This document shows positions 48,510-62,429 of a stretch of DNA of 64,000 nt, one piece after another; position 1 is the first letter of the stretch, and each line of letters starts with the position of its first letter. A program made the position numbers and the translations under genes. Under the pieces are notes generated by a model. That model was not told where the DNA came from and searched no databases. It worked only from the letters and a program-made list of their open reading frames with translations. The stretch is from Baylisascaris procyonis. Lineage: Eukaryota; Nematoda; Chromadorea; Rhabditida; Ascarididae. The stretch covers positions 186,001-250,000 of the forward strand of contig JAZARR010000149.1 in assembly GCA_037389465.1 (NCBI GenBank), read 5' to 3'.

Positions 48510-49257
48510 TCATACAGTACGAAAATTGAAGAAGAAAAACAACTTCAGTGAATGTGGAATTAATTTTTCTCTCCCGTTAACTATTTCAGCGCTAAAACCA
48601 CTCGTAGTTCCAAGACTATTTGCTGTTGTAGCTATTGTTCCCGGTCATTTTTGAGAATCCAAATTGGTGAAAAACTCTTTATAGTGTACGAAAAGGTCAG
48701 TGAAACAAATGAGTGTGTTTTATTAAAACTAAGGTTTTGAGGTTATTTGTGAGAAATTTTTATGATCTTCTGAGTGTTGGATTTTATAGAAATCTTTGCA
48801 ATCTTCTAAAATAACCGTAAATTGATTAAAGCTGTATTTATTCTATTCAGTGGATAATCGCTCAAGATTATTGCTTCATTTCGGTTAAGCTCAGGTGACC
48901 TTCCTCTAACGTTTATAAAACCTTCGATGTACTTTGCGTTTTTTAAATCCATATTTTCCAACTCTTTTCTACTCATTTGAGATGCTTTCTAATTTTTCTG
49001 ATCTTCTCGAGAAAATATCGCCTCTTCAGGAAATTAAAATTGATAGTGCGTTTCTTTCAGCTTAAATATCACCGGAAAAGTGTTGTGATGAAAGCTTGTG
49101 TTTTTATTGCCAATTCATCATCTAGCACCCTTCATTTCTGCAGTTGCTTTCCTTCTTATGCGAATGCTACATAGGTTATTTTTAGTATTCCATTGTTCCT
49201 TTCAGAATTGTTGAATAGGAATCATGTGCTAGTAACCTGCAATTGCAATCCAGAAAT

Positions 49258-49460
49258 CTTCGACTCACTTGTTGACCACAAACCGGACATATTTCGAGAG
49301 ATGATGGCTTGAGCAAAAGTAGCAAACAACACATAGCATGCAACCACTCTCGATAACAATGTGAAGGCGGATGCCCTAGATATCTTTGAAAGATGTCTAA
49401 TGATAAGTGTAGAAACACCTTTGCTTTCATGCACTTTTATGCAAATTTGCTAAGCATGGC
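49258..49460 (-). CDS. Candidate exon with a hydrophobic segment and GLW motif (minus strand)
   Basis: The open frame runs on the minus strand from an acceptor-like TGCTTAG (~49,461) to a donor CAATTGCAG|GTTACT (49,258). It includes a hydrophobic stretch (VVACYVLFATFAQAII) followed by NMSGLWSTSES. The overlapping frame is also open and has a better donor (CAACAA|GTGAGT), so the true frame is undecided. No family assignment is safe. Confidence 0.2.
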
Positions 49461-51781
49461 ATGCGATAGGTTCGCTATTTCAACGCAAAATTTGCATATA
49501 CCTTGTGTAGTATCTGTGCTCCATACCAGCCGGAAATAGTTCGGTGGTGAAATGAGAGGCAATGAAATGCAGTAGTTATGTATTGCGTGGCATCATTGAT
49601 GTAGAAAGGCAAGAATCATTGGAGAAATTAGCGCATGTTGCTCTTTTAGAAATGACAAAAACCAATCAAATTTTCGGCATAGAATTTCGAAACACATTTT
49701 GAAACAAAAAGGCGATCGAAAAACTGGGATATCAACTTCGTAACTAATTTCAGTTATGTTTAGCCGTACTTTATTATGTATTGCTTAATAGTCAAAAGCA
49801 TTATGCTTGTTTTATTTTCCTTTTTCTTTCTAGCCAGCGCATGAAAATTTTTTATTCTCAGCGTCGAATAAGTTTTTTTACAACATTTCAAGCAAATTTT
49901 TCACAATTTTTTAGCAATAAAAACGAAAATAACGACAAACAGTTGTGATAACACTTGCAAGACTATGGAGAATGAAGGAGAAAATTTTCGAAAGAATAGT
50001 GGAGAACGGATGAACAAGTAATACAGCATGGTATTGTTTGTTGAAATTTTGTGCGAAAAAAATTATTTTACGGAGAATAGTCTTCAACAAAATTGTACGA
50101 TTATAAAATCGAAATTCTATAGTGACTATTAATTTTTCAAACCAATTCATATGTGCTATTCGTTTCATTACATATCGGTATAAGATTATTAGCCGGCCTT
50201 TGTTATTCAATCGAAACGTAGAACTTTGGCAGGTTGAGAAATTTTGGGTTAAATTTTGTGAAATTTTTATTTTTTCATCTTCACTTAATTTTTACTTTTC
50301 ACTCAGTTTTTTTTTTAAATGTGCTTTTCACTTTTCGCTTACATTTTTCGCTTAAAATTTTGCACTAATTTTTTACTTTTTATGATTTGAAATGAAAAAA
50401 TCAAAATTTTAGCAACATTGTTTAGTGCTCAAAATTGAAATGCAACATGCTACTGATTGCATAATACAAGCTCCAAGTTTTTATCTTAGAATTTCTTTGA
50501 GTACAGCGTTCATTGAACGCTGCGCAAAAAATTTTTCGTTTGCATTTTGCTCATCCTTCACGAGTGATGTTGCTAACTTGTCGAAGATTTTTTTTGCAAC
50601 GATAAGGTCGGAGATTAGTGATGCAATGGGTAAACATAAGTGCAGCTGTGCAGTTGTGCCCACCGTTTGGCATTTGCTTTCTTAACTAATCAATCGATGT
50701 TTTCATAAACATTTTTCTTAGCAGACTTGTATAGAAAATGCTTTGGCGCATCATTGATACTCATATTTTGCACACTTTTGAGGTTACAAATACTGGTTTT
50801 GATGGTTTATAGTAGGTTTAAGCTTTCATCTTTTATACGACAATACCTCGGAATAACAAATCTTATTCATATGAAAGTTATTCTATTGTCAAATCTTCAA
50901 ATGATATTTTACGATGAAGTCAAATTTAGTCTATCCTCATCAGGCCGGCTTTCACTATCAAAAAAGTAGAACCGAGGGGCAAATGATTTGAGTGATGAGA
51001 TACGGTTCAGTCGGTTATAGCGTTGATTGAAGATCAAGAAGGCGAAGTTCCGATCCCTACGCGCTTAGTAATTTTTAATCGTGGCTAAATAAATGAAAAA
51101 TCATGCGTGCTGGGAGTGCAACAGTTACAAACCATGAAGTATAGATAGTAATATTTCAAGCTGAACAATAATAACGGAAACTCGCATTACAACATTACTG
51201 AATTCTTTTGTTATGAACGTGCGAATTGAAATATTAGTTTCCTTTTTCGCATGTTTCGAAAACATTAACTCATGTTCAAAAAATGAATAAATCGATAAAG
51301 AAAATAACATGGATTGATGAACACTTGTGATAATAGGAATTGAATTGATTCGGTAGAGCCTTTATTGATTAATAAAAAAGTTACACAAAAAATAGAATAA
51401 AAGTTCCGCATATTTGCATTTTTCAGTACTTTCAAGTGAGTTAAAATCATTCCAAACTTATTTCAAAGTCATTTTCTTCTAATTTCGCATGGTAGCTTAT
51501 CCACCTTCGACGCTATGTAAACAGAAAAAAATTGATAGCGCAGTCATTTTGAAGAGGCATTTATGCGACGTCATTTAGTTAAATCACTACCCTTGCCTTT
51601 TTAATTCATCAAAAATTTCCTTTCATTTACTTACAATGTTTTACTGTCTTTTTTGATCGAATCAATTATTTTCAGTTCCACTAATGTCTTATTTATCTTA
51701 CAGGGTAGAGTTCTCCTCCAACATTTATGCAATTATTGCGTTTAATTAATGTTAAAATATTTGATTAATTGAATGAATTAT

Positions 51782-51827
<46 letters not shown>

Positions 51828-52746
51828 CATTTTCTACTGAATGCATAGCTTAATTCTTGAAAGCATTATTTGCCTACCGGGCGAAATGAATAAGTTAACA
51901 AATATAATATAGAGCTGTGCATTGAGTAGAGAATGATGGGAATGTGTTATCAGTTATGCACTGATGTCCGTATCAGAATCACCTATCAATCAAGCTCTAC
52001 ATTTTCGCGTCTCCTACTAAAAGTCGCTTATATTTCACCTCTACTTTGTCATATCGGAATGCTTTCTTAAAAATTTTGCATTCGTTTTCCTCAGTATTAA
52101 TGTGTCAGGAATTTTTTCAAAACTTCAAATGAATTAATTCGTTTTTCTTCGCTAATCATTTAAAAGAATATTCGTTTAACGTTGGTCGCATCTCTGATAT
52201 TTATTAGATAATTTTATATGAATTGATATTAACAATATGTGCACTTAATATTTCAATCATCGAAAAGATGAGGAAAGTGTGTTAAAGAGATTGGCATGAA
52301 ATATTCTACCTAATATTCAAGTAAATGCACTTGCCACCCACAATGATAATTTTAGAACATAGAAGCATTCTTGTGCACCATGCAGAGATGTTTTCCGACG
52401 AATGATTTTTCAATTGTTAAAAATTTCTTCAACAACAAAATTTAAAAGCTTTCCGTTTTCTTTCGCACTATGCATCTACGTTTCAGTAGTTGAAGTTCTC
52501 AGCCGAACCGTCATTGAGATTTTTTTCCATCGACCGAAATGGTTCATGCTGAAATATATCGTAACATTATTTGTGACATTGTGACTAGTCTCCAACGGGA
52601 GCAGTTTCAGGTGATCATGGACTATATTGGTCGAACTTCGTGAGCTTAGCTCGGTTTAGTGATTTAATGAGTGAAATTAACTTATAGATGGATGGATAAG
52701 CAGATAGTATATGGAGGACGATTGAATAATCTGTTTTGTATGGTAG
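49461..52746. other. Intergenic stretch with an (AT)n tract
   Basis: No gene signal. An (AT)n run of ~39 bp lies at 51,784-51,822. Confidence 0.4.
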
Positions 52747-55089
52747 AGAAAGGGTGAAGTTCATGAAGTGGAAGTAAAGGAACGTCGGGATGAATACTTA
52801 GAAGACAGTGCAAGAAATTGGATAGCGGAAAAAAGGCAGTAATTATTTGAACCCGGAGCTTGAAAAAAAGGAAATTTTGTATTTAGAAAGAAAGCGAAAG
52901 CCATGTCATTTCTATGGCCTGCCACCTTTACAATTATCGTCTGTGCAGTATATGTCTCTGCGTCTGTCTGTACCACCCGTGTACCATTTGTACTTCATCC
53001 GTATTGCTATGTTCCTTCCACCTATGCACCCTAGTGCACATATAAACGAACGAACAGGTCGAAAAACTGAAACAAATGCTATACGAAGTTTTTCAAAGGT
53101 GCTTTGCTTTCTCAGTGAGTACACAAGATCAAAGAGCTATACAGAGGGGCAGTACTGATAACGGACTTACTGAACTTCGGCCAAAAGCGGAAAGCTCGGT
53201 CGTTTTTTACCTAACGAAACTTGGTTTCTTCTTCACTGTTTCCGTTTTTTTCGGTTGCAAACGAAATTGCCTGAATGCTTTTGCTGGGTAACCTACCTAC
53301 ATTTGTAAAATTCACCCGGTTGTAGCTGAACGTTGGTTGCAACCGAATATTTTCATTCGGTCACCGTCTGTCATCCTTCCACCAGAACAAGACTGATGTA
53401 TATGACTGATGTATTAACGTGATTTATTGAAGCATAAAAGATCATTGTGGAAAGAAGATTCAGGTGGCAATGATTACAGATAAGGAGAGAAAGAGAAGGA
53501 GGAGGGAGGGGTTGTACATAAGATGGGAAAATACGCATGTAGCACCACGCTTCAAATAAGTTCACGCCATGTGAATGAACTACTGTAACATTTGTTTTCC
53601 CACTGTGATGTATAATTGAAATTGCTTGTACCAAAAGTTCATGCGTGCTGTTGACTAATGCAAACCTGTTCCTTTTTTTCTTGACAGCAGGTAAAGATTT
53701 TTGCACTTTCATTTTTTTTATTAACTTTACTTTTTCGTTAACGTATTTTCGTTGTTTTCATGATGCTAGTTTTGGTGATTTCTTCCTGATGTATATAGTG
53801 AACTTTTACTTTGCAGGGGTTTTTTCGCGCAAGTGCCAGCAGTCATCTCTCAACTTTGCGCAAGTAATCTCTCTGCGTTGTTTGCAACAAGATAGATGCA
53901 TTTGTTTTTGTGCCTTTCATTGTAGATTATTTTGCTTTGATCAATTTTGTTTTTGCTTTGCTCTAAGGGTGCTCTAGAATTTATTCACTATAGATGGATT
54001 ACTGTTATTATCGCGTATCTTTGAAGACTATTTTTTAGTGAAAAGAGGGAAGCGGAAATGTAGTGGTGCAATTTTATGTAAATCTGAGGAAAACCACAAA
54101 TATTAAGTTTAAAACTTCGTTTTACTTCCTAATATCGATCATGTCAAATGGCCCTTTATGTCGATCAAATTGCTCCGGGTCCAAGCAGCAACCGATGTTC
54201 TACTTTAGTTCTTACGGGATGAATACGTAAGATTGACCTTTTTTGTAATATGCATTTGTCATTTTTAGCATTTTTATCATCGTGTTTATTATTGAAATAA
54301 TTATTACCTCATCCTCCGTTGAATGGTGCAATAAATTACTTTTTTGACCTCTTCAGTATTAACTCGATTGACTTACTTCTTTTTTTCTTGATGCGCTTTT
54401 CTGGTTGGTACGTGAATCTGACGGCTGCCTAAATTATTTTGACGGGCATTGTTTAGGCTGAGATTGAGTAGACAGCGGTACCTCGAAGGTGCACTTGACG
54501 CCTGCCGATTTCGACTATTACCTCAAGATTCTTTTCGAAGAAAATAATGTTGATGGTCTGAGGGGGAATGTAAAGCAGATGAACTTACATAAAAGAGTCA
54601 TTTCTCTAGAGGATCATTTCGTTCCCTGTTGCACAAAATCCTTTGAACAAATATGACATAGAGTTGTAAGCAGCTGTAGTATCTGAAAATTTTCTCTGAG
54701 AAGACGCTGCGTAATTTATCTTTAGTTTCCCGAGCACTCTGACCTGTAAATCGCAAGAAAGTGATGCCTACTTACAACAGGAGGATCCAGTGATCGAGGA
54801 TTCTGAGTCTCAGGTAATTTTTGCCAATAATGGGAGAGTTAAATGAATGATCATCGCAAAATTTTCCTCGAAATTTGGGCTGGCATTGACAAAAAATAAA
54901 TGATAGAGTTGAATGAGGAGAGGCAAACATGTTTTCGCGAACTACGCCACCATTACCTAGAGTACATCAAAACAGAGTATTTTATTATAGGACAACAAGG
55001 ATGTGGTGCACAGCTGGTTTGTATTGAAAGGTGAAGCAAAGATCGAAAAAATTAAGCCTTCAAAAATGGAGTGGATGGCGCTTCCATAA
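52747..55089 (+). CDS. Candidate three-exon fragment of an unidentified gene
   Basis: Three open segments have matching phases and GT/AG borders: 52747-52838 (after TATGGTAG, ends AGGCA|GTAATT), 54726-54813 (after TATCTTTAG, ends TCTCAG|GTAATT) and 54991-55089 (after TTATTATAG, ends in TAA). They give ~92 residues: a strongly charged start (VKERRDEYLEDSARNW), an acidic Gln/Ser-rich middle and DNKDVVHSWFVLKGEAKIEK. The SWFVL-KG string is faintly like a beta-strand of cyclic-nucleotide-binding folds such as those of Rap exchange factors, but this is too little to assign. No start codon was found. It may be a gene remnant. Confidence 0.22.
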
Positions 55090-56490
55090 ACCTGTTTGCG
55101 ATTGAGGTGCTGATTTCATCATTGGTGGTGGCTGGTTTCTTTAAGCGGTTTTTTCGTATCGTGAACGGAATTTACGAGGTATATAGAATAGCCAGGGTGA
55201 CTACAAACTGCTGTTTCATTTTTCTAAAACACAGAAGTTTAATATGGTTAATCCATAAGTGTAGTAGTGATATGGAAGCGGATGATGATGAGTAATCAAA
55301 TCATCCAAAGTCCTGGTTGCTTTCTTTCAGGAAACGATGGAGGAGGAGGCTGGGGTGGAGGAGAAGGGGAACTGAGACAAGGATTTCAGCACGCATTTTG
55401 TTCATTCGTTCCTCTATTGCCCGAAAATAAAAGTCGATAATTTTTAAAGAAGTTTTGGGGTGATTTTTCCTCCAAACTTTGAGATCCTCTTCCTTGGCGG
55501 TTATCTTTCTAAGCAGGAAGGTTCTTATTTTCAAAAAAAAAAAAAAAAAACAGTCTATTACCTATGATTTTCGTCCAATGCGATGAGTGGTCTAGTTGCC
55601 CAGATGTGGTATTTGTCCAACATGACGCCAAAGTTTCTTTGTTTTTGTTTTCACGGCAGTTTTTTCCTCTTCTATTTCAGAGTGCGGCCCGAGACGTATT
55701 TTTCTTGTTTGCATTCTCATTCTCTTTCTACATCACACTGCTTAAGAACCGTTTCAATGCATCTGTAGTTGTCTGATGGTCATCTCTCTTATTTTGAAGT
55801 TGTTGAATTGCATTTGCAGCTGTTCAAAGTGAATGATCTATTATTCAGCCGTTGTTTTTCGTCTATTCTTACTCTTGTGTTAGATTTTATTCACGGAAAC
55901 TCACCGATCACTTTTTACTATAGATAAATTGCTATGCTCACCACATCGTACCTTTTAAATGCTATGCTTTTTTCCAACTTTTATCTCCGAGTTTCTTCCA
56001 GTTGTGTCATCTTACGTTCCGCTATGAGTCCACCAATAAACATTTGACTGTAGCCACGATGTTGTGCATTTTATTTTAGCTGTTTCGAAATTTTTTTATT
56101 TTCCCATTGATGTGTTGCTGTTGTTAGAATAAACCTTTACGAATCACGATTGTACTCGTGAAACGAGGTTCCACGCCGCTCTTTTCGCGAATAGCTTTAG
56201 TAAAAGCTTTCTAACAAACCGAAATTTCTGTCGACTTTCATCTACCGAAAAGTATCGTTCGGTCGGTTTTTTTCTGTTTTTACTTCACTATTTCCAATCA
56301 GCGACCGGCCCATCGAAGTAGGATCTGTTGTATCCGAATTTAGATTTCAATTGAATGTTTTCGAACATTTACCGACCGAAAATTTTCTTAATCGCTCAGC
56401 ATCACTACAGAGTACATATGATAAATCGAGATCGGAGGAGACTTTAAAATAATTTTTATTACTATATTTTGAATGGAACGGTTTTTTTTT
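55090..56490. other. Upstream region of the UGT gene, no gene seen
   Basis: Homopolymer A/T runs (for example 55,534-55,550) and short open frames without splice partners. Nothing is recognised. Confidence 0.4.
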
Positions 56491-56503
56491 TTTTTTTTTG
56501 CAG
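56482..56503 (+). promoter_or_regulatory. Probable spliced-leader acceptor for the UGT gene
   Basis: An ~18-base poly-T run is followed directly by GCAG (ending 56,503). The first in-frame ATG comes 11 bases later, at 56,515. This is typical of nematode trans-splice acceptors. An ATG upstream of the T-run would code for a run of phenylalanines across the acceptor and was therefore not chosen. Confidence 0.55.
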
Positions 56504-56514
56504 GAATATTGGCT

Positions 56515-59500
56515 ATGGGCTTCTTTCAATACGTACTGTTTGCCCTTTTTTCGAGCCGTTTAAGCGCAAGACAAATGAAATTTCTATTCTATTCACCTTC
56601 ATGGGGACATAGTCATCTATGTTTTCAAGGCGCACTTGTCGATATTCTCGTTGATGCTGGACATATCGCTGTAAATTTATGCGTTTTACTCTTGAAATAT
56701 GAAACGAACAATTTATTGTACTGGCTATTGCATTAAGATAATAAAAAAGCAGCGTGAAAATAACATCCACCTGTTGGGAATTCATTTAACATTCTTTTGT
56801 TTGTCCACCTAAAAAAATTTTTTTTGAGGAAGGGACGAATTTTACTCGTTTGATCCGATGCTGCGTGGGAAAAAAGAGAAAAATTGTCACTACAGTACCT
56901 TTATTGTCTCCAACGATAACTTATGAACTTTAGCGAAGTTTTAATTTTTGCTTCGTTTTAAATTGTTGTTCAGTTTTATTACGGTAAAAATCAAGGTCGC
57001 TGAAATTTTTATTTGAACGATTACAATGACTTTAACCAAGTTGAATTGAGCTATGTTAGACTTTTGGTTCGAGATCCAGTGGTTTTCTAGGTCTGCAGGT
57101 TTCGTTTTTGAAGAATCTCTTCTGATGTAAATCATGTCTACAGCTTCTCTCCCCCTTATTCCGATCCTACTTAAATTCTCCTTCATAATAAGAGAGAACT
57201 AATGTTAGCGCAACCGAATTTTTTTTTTTCAGCACGTACTCGTGCCAGAATTTAATCCCAATATAAAGACGAACGGAACATTGAAAGCGCATCGGGTGGT
57301 TCGTATTAGTCCTTCAGTGCCATCACTCTATTTACAATTCTCCTTCAATAAGGATCCATTCACAACGGATGGAAACGATTCCGGCTCGGCGCAATTCGCA
57401 ATTTTTATGAACGTTACCATGCAATTTTGTAAAGGTATCTTCTAGCGATTATTGGCCTTAAAGAAAACAAGGAACTAAGCTGCTATCATCTCAATATTGA
57501 ACGTTTTGAAGTCAGTTTTTTCTGATTGCGAAAATAGGTGTTGCTGATTTATGCATGAGTTTTTATAATATTCCTAGAAAATTTCAACAAAAATATCAAC
57601 ATTTATATTTTGTTTCAGAAATACAGCGTCTTTTACTATATGTTGTCTATTTGTCAAGAACGAAATGGAAGATGAACTTGCTTCCCTGATTTTTAACGTT
57701 GTTGATTACTTTACTATAAAAGTAAAGTTGAAGCGAACAATGGCGAATTTGTTTTTTTTTTTTGTTTTACACGAATGGTTAAAACTCTGAACTCTATACG
57801 GAGGCCATTCAGAAACCAAATCAATATTCAAGCTTTTAGTTATACACCGCTTAGTGTAACAAACACCCACTGCAGATTTAGCGAACATCAAATACAAAAC
57901 GCTTCACCATTGTAGTGAAATGCAGAGAGATACTGTGTGTGTATGCATTAATAAGATACTATATATACAGTGTACACCTGTATACATAATATTTCAGTAG
58001 TATGGATAAAAATATATCTCTGATTGCCTACAGAGTCGACATTAGTTCAGAATGTTTGGCTGTGTCACTCTATGATTAATTGATATTGTTGTCCTTAAAT
58101 AACAAAAAACGAAAAGACTGCAAGGTTTAGCTTCTTTTAGAACACGCCATAAATAAATGAAGGTTGGAATAGCATAAATTGATGGTAGTCCTGCCAAAAT
58201 TGTTCACGAGTCAGAGATTTGTTAAAATTTGTTTATTTGCCCAATTCTGGCCAAATTGGCCAAGTTTGGAAGAGTTAAAGATGAATTTGATGTTATCATA
58301 TTCGTTTGTTTTTTTTTTGCTTAAAGGTGCTTATTGAAGTTTATGTTTAACGGCATAGCTATTTCAGATTTTCTACAAAGAAAGGATCTCATCGAGGAGC
58401 TTCGAGCTGAGCATTATGATGTTGGATTCACTGAATTTTTCGACTATTGCCCCATCGGTTTACTACATCATATTGGCGTCAAATCAGTTGCTGTACTTTC
58501 GGCAGTACCAATCACCGATTTGCTTGCCGATACTTGGGGAATACCGTCGCCGTCGAGCTACGTCACTAGTATGAATTTTAATAATATTATGATAAGTATT
58601 GAAGATGAGAAGTATTGATCAAGTTTTTGAAAAGCGCTGACTTTAAATTAAGTCACCCGATGTCACTACACTGGAGCCAGCTAAAGGAGACGAAAATGAA
58701 AGTAGCGGCATGAGGAAAGAGTAAGGTGGAATTTCAGCTTGATATGCTAAACTTGAGAAAGGGATGAAAAAGGATGTTGGAAATTCCCATTTTTAGAGAA
58801 AAAGTTGAAGGAAGAAAGATCCCATTAATCGATAAACATCCAAAGCTGCCGTGGGAAGTAAGCGTACATCAGCGTTGCTTTGGTCATCCTGGAGCGTTTT
58901 CTCTTGCAGAAGGAAATCTGGGCGTTACATAGTTTAATCCCCGGGGGAGGGGACAGGTTTACCCCCCCTCCCTCCGTTCACTTGCGGAGGGTTTAAATCT
59001 CCAAATAAATAAGAAATTAAGTTCACCACTGATTCCAAATTGTCCTTAAGTGAAAAAAAGACATTCTTGTACTTGTATACATAGGATCGTATTTCTCGAA
59101 AACGGTTTTTTTGAAAATGCCTCTCTGTAAAGTGCGCATGAAAAATGAAGAAATCCTTGATTCCATTTTTACGGTGCACATTTTGTGCGTCACATTGACT
59201 TAATCTAAAAACATATACCCTTAAAAATATGTTTCTGAGCCTAGAACTTATAAGTTTCTCAATTTTTGGCCGAGGGATATTTAATCGAAACAGAAATTTT
59301 CAAACGGTTACCATCAAAAGGGAAGGACGACTGCAAGTTAAATGCAAATATCCCCGTTGAACGTAACCATGTGAAGGCAATATATTGATACATAATGGCA
59401 ACTACAAGAGGAGAAGGGAGAGCATAACCTCGGAAAGTTTTATAATCGGAATTTTATGATAAGTTTTCCTTTTGTATATTCCAGTTTTAAATGTTTATCC

Positions 59501-62429
59501 CAAAATTTCGATAGTGATTCTAAAATTTATCAGTGATTTAATCGCAGATACTTTCAAGCCGTTCATCAGTGCACCTAATCTTTCAATATCACAACGCTTC
59601 ATGAATTTCGCGTTTACGTTTCTATCACGAAAGATCTCATTTGCGAAGGTACTCAACGCACAGGTGTACTTTTATTCGAACCGTTTATTGCTTTGTATAT
59701 ATTATATTTTTATGTATTTCTATATTGTCTACGTAACACTTCTAGGGCAAAAAATTTCATATCTCAGTAGAATGAAGGATCTGGGTAGGAAGTCTTGTTC
59801 TGCACTATCATCGCCTATAAGTTCATCGATGGTGGACCTCGACAAGAATACTGCACACGCATGCTACCTAGGCTTGTCATGCAAGCAGATTACGAAGTCA
59901 TGATCATGGGAAGACTATCACTGGATTTTCCGCAATAAAAGATAACAGGCCTAGAATTTCGTTTCCTGGGGAGGTTGGGAGAAGAATGATGATATGCAAA
60001 ATGAGATCCGAGAAACATATTTTAGCGAGTAGGCAGATGTCGCTATATTAGCCACATTCCTACAATATGAAGCAGAACTGAGAATCGGGACCTTTCTGTT
60101 TGATTATCGAGTGTCCCGGAAAATACTGTTGAGCGTGTAACTTAAAACGGATCACAAAGTCTGTGCACGCAGACTACGCAGATAGTACCCGACGTTATCG
60201 GATGCAAATAAAGACACGTGGTCCTTGTTGCGTTCTGACTGAGTTGACTTTCCCCCTCGTCTGTCGATTGCGTTAGATGGGCTCCACTTTAATATGTCAA
60301 CACCAGAATTGTATCAGTAAGCGGTCTAAGTTCGTGTTTTTTGACCCGGATGTACAAATGATAAGGTTATCACCACATTATAACCGCGACTACAACCATC
60401 GGGTATTACTGGATTCTGTGTTTCCTGTCTAATTATCTTCCGGTTTGTAAAATGCTTTTCAGTGTTTTCTGGAAATATTGTCAAGAATATTTCAAAAATT
60501 TCAGAACTCGATGTTTAGACGTTTGGTACGCGATGATTTTCCTGACCTGAGGTCACTTGCACAAAACGCACCGGTCGCATTTATAAACTCCCCTCAAATT
60601 GTTGATATTCCTCGGCCAATTTCTAGTAAAATTGTCTATATCGGAGGAATTGCAATGAAAAGACCCTCGAATCTGAGCAAAGTAAGTGTGGTTGTTTCTT
60701 TCGAAATCTGATAAAACAGTGCAGTGTTTAGAAATTTCACAAAAAATTTTTTGCAAAACTATTTCTGCAATCATTCAGCTATAAAAGTAACCCTTTCTCT
60801 GCCTTACGCAGGAACCTACATAGAAACTCGAGGGAAAAATCTCATCTCCTAATAAAAAAACTCATCTGCGGATTAAAAATTTACCTGTGAATGGGGAAAT
60901 TCACCCGGAGTTAAAGTTGGATGCTTAATTTTTGAATCGATTCGGTCTTAAATCCACCAATTTATATGAACGGGTACTTCTTTTCAGGAATTTTCATCTA
61001 TTCTTGATCGAGCAAATAGTCGAGTGGTACTCTTCTCGTTCGGATCGATTACTAAACTCAACAAAATGCCTCATCAAATGCGGATCGCATTTTTAGAAGC
61101 AACCACACACTTTTCCGATTATGATTTCATCGTTAAGGTTGATTCGGATAGCAATGATAGTGCTGGATTACTTAATAACTATCCCAATGTGCACATATTC
61201 AATTGGATCGATCAAGTCAGCATACTTCGTAGGTGATTTTAATAATCGGAGCTTAAATTTAAGGAGGCATTATGGCAGGGCCTTAGTAACTAATGTTGGT
61301 CTTAATCCCACCTTGTTCCCTGCATTCACGGGGTTTCGGGTGGAATTTACTGCTGTTTACAAAGGAAGTTTTGAACTGTCCCTTTTTGTTGATGGAGAAT
61401 GATTTATTTATTTATTTGTTTATTTAACGGGTGCTTCGTTTGCAGAGCATCCGGCAACAAAAGCTTTCGTCACTCATGCCGGCTTAAATAGTCTTATCGA
61501 AGCGTTTTTCTCAGCAACTCCTCTCGTATGCATACCGCTGTTCGCCGATCAGGAATACAACACAGTCATGGCATTACGTAAAAACGTTGCCGTATATATC
61601 GATAGAAATGCAATCACAACCGATGTGGTCGTTGGTGCACTCAATAAAGTTCTCAATGATCCAGAGTAATATTTTCAAGTTCATATGATTAACGTATCGG
61701 TTCATGTAGTTGGATTCCATAATTCTTGATTGCAATATAGGGAATTATTCTTTTCAATGCGATATTATTTTCATGAATTATCAACAAAGAATTCGTGAGT
61801 CATAAAAATTCAACATGTGGCAGGGGCTTTATCGATGAGTATGACGGAAAAGTATGGAAATAGTTGTATCTTCTCGCCCAGTATTCAGGCACACTACATT
61901 TGAGTAATGAAAATTGTTCATCAAAAAACCCAAGTAGTTTTCAGAATCAATAAATTAATTCTTTAATTTGTTTGCAAGCGCCTCCTCCCATATTGCCAAT
62001 GTGCGTAAAGCTTTTCGATTCATATTCAAAATCCTGCACACTAGGTAAACGTATAAAGAGGTGTTTTATTAAATTTGATGGGAGTAATGTGCAGAATAAT
62101 ATAATTGATGAGTCCGTTTCTGTGAACTCAGTTCCGTTTCGATAATTTGCAGATATGCGAAGAACTCGAGGCAACTTCGTGAGAGACTCCTTAAATACCC
62201 CCTGGAAGCGAAAACATTATTCCTCAAGTGGAGCGAATATCTAGCCGAATTTGGCAATTTTCCTGATCTCAATTTGTATGGAGCCGAAATTGGCTTCTTT
62301 CAATATTTTTTACTCGATATTTTCCTCGTTATTTTCATTGCAACCATTTGTTTCCTGTTCATTATTGTTAAAGTTGGCTGTATAATTTTGCGGAAATTTG
62401 CTTCATCGAACAAGAGAAAGGTGGAATAG
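56515..62429 (+). CDS. UDP-glycosyltransferase (GT1/UGT family, 8 exons, 529 aa)
   Basis: Transfers a sugar from UDP-sugar to lipophilic acceptors, acting in the ER lumen with a C-terminal anchor (phase II detoxification). Exons: 56515-56670, 57233-57434, 58368-58568, 59548-59663, 60505-60681, 60988-61228, 61446-61665 and 62153-62429. All phases agree and there is no internal stop. Residues 1-18 look like a signal peptide. MKFLFYSPSWGHSH (21-34) holds the His expected for acceptor activation in nematode UGTs. HYDVGFTEFFDYC (~135-147) is the acidic acceptor-domain motif. FINSP and the PRPISSKIVYIGGI block (~252-275) lead into the sugar-donor domain, with VVLFSFGS at ~297-304. The complete UGT signature, FVTHAGLNSLIEA through PLFADQ, lies at 372-400. 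A membrane span (~489-516) is followed by a basic tail ending KRKVE, as in ER-retained UGTs. Length is normal (~530). The start is set by a trans-splice-like acceptor 11 bp upstream. Looks functional; the paralogue cannot be named. Confidence 0.95.
58934..58990. repeat. G-run/C-run pair in UGT intron 3
   Basis: CCCCGGGGGAGGGG is followed ~10 bp later by ACCCCCCCTCCCTCC, so the two arms can pair as a GC-rich hairpin in an otherwise AT-rich intron. Confidence 0.6.

Noticed and set aside
56473..56514. Upstream ATG of the UGT first exon
   Set aside because: It would encode a run of phenylalanines from the poly-T of a splice acceptor. The ATG at 56,515 gives a normal signal peptide.
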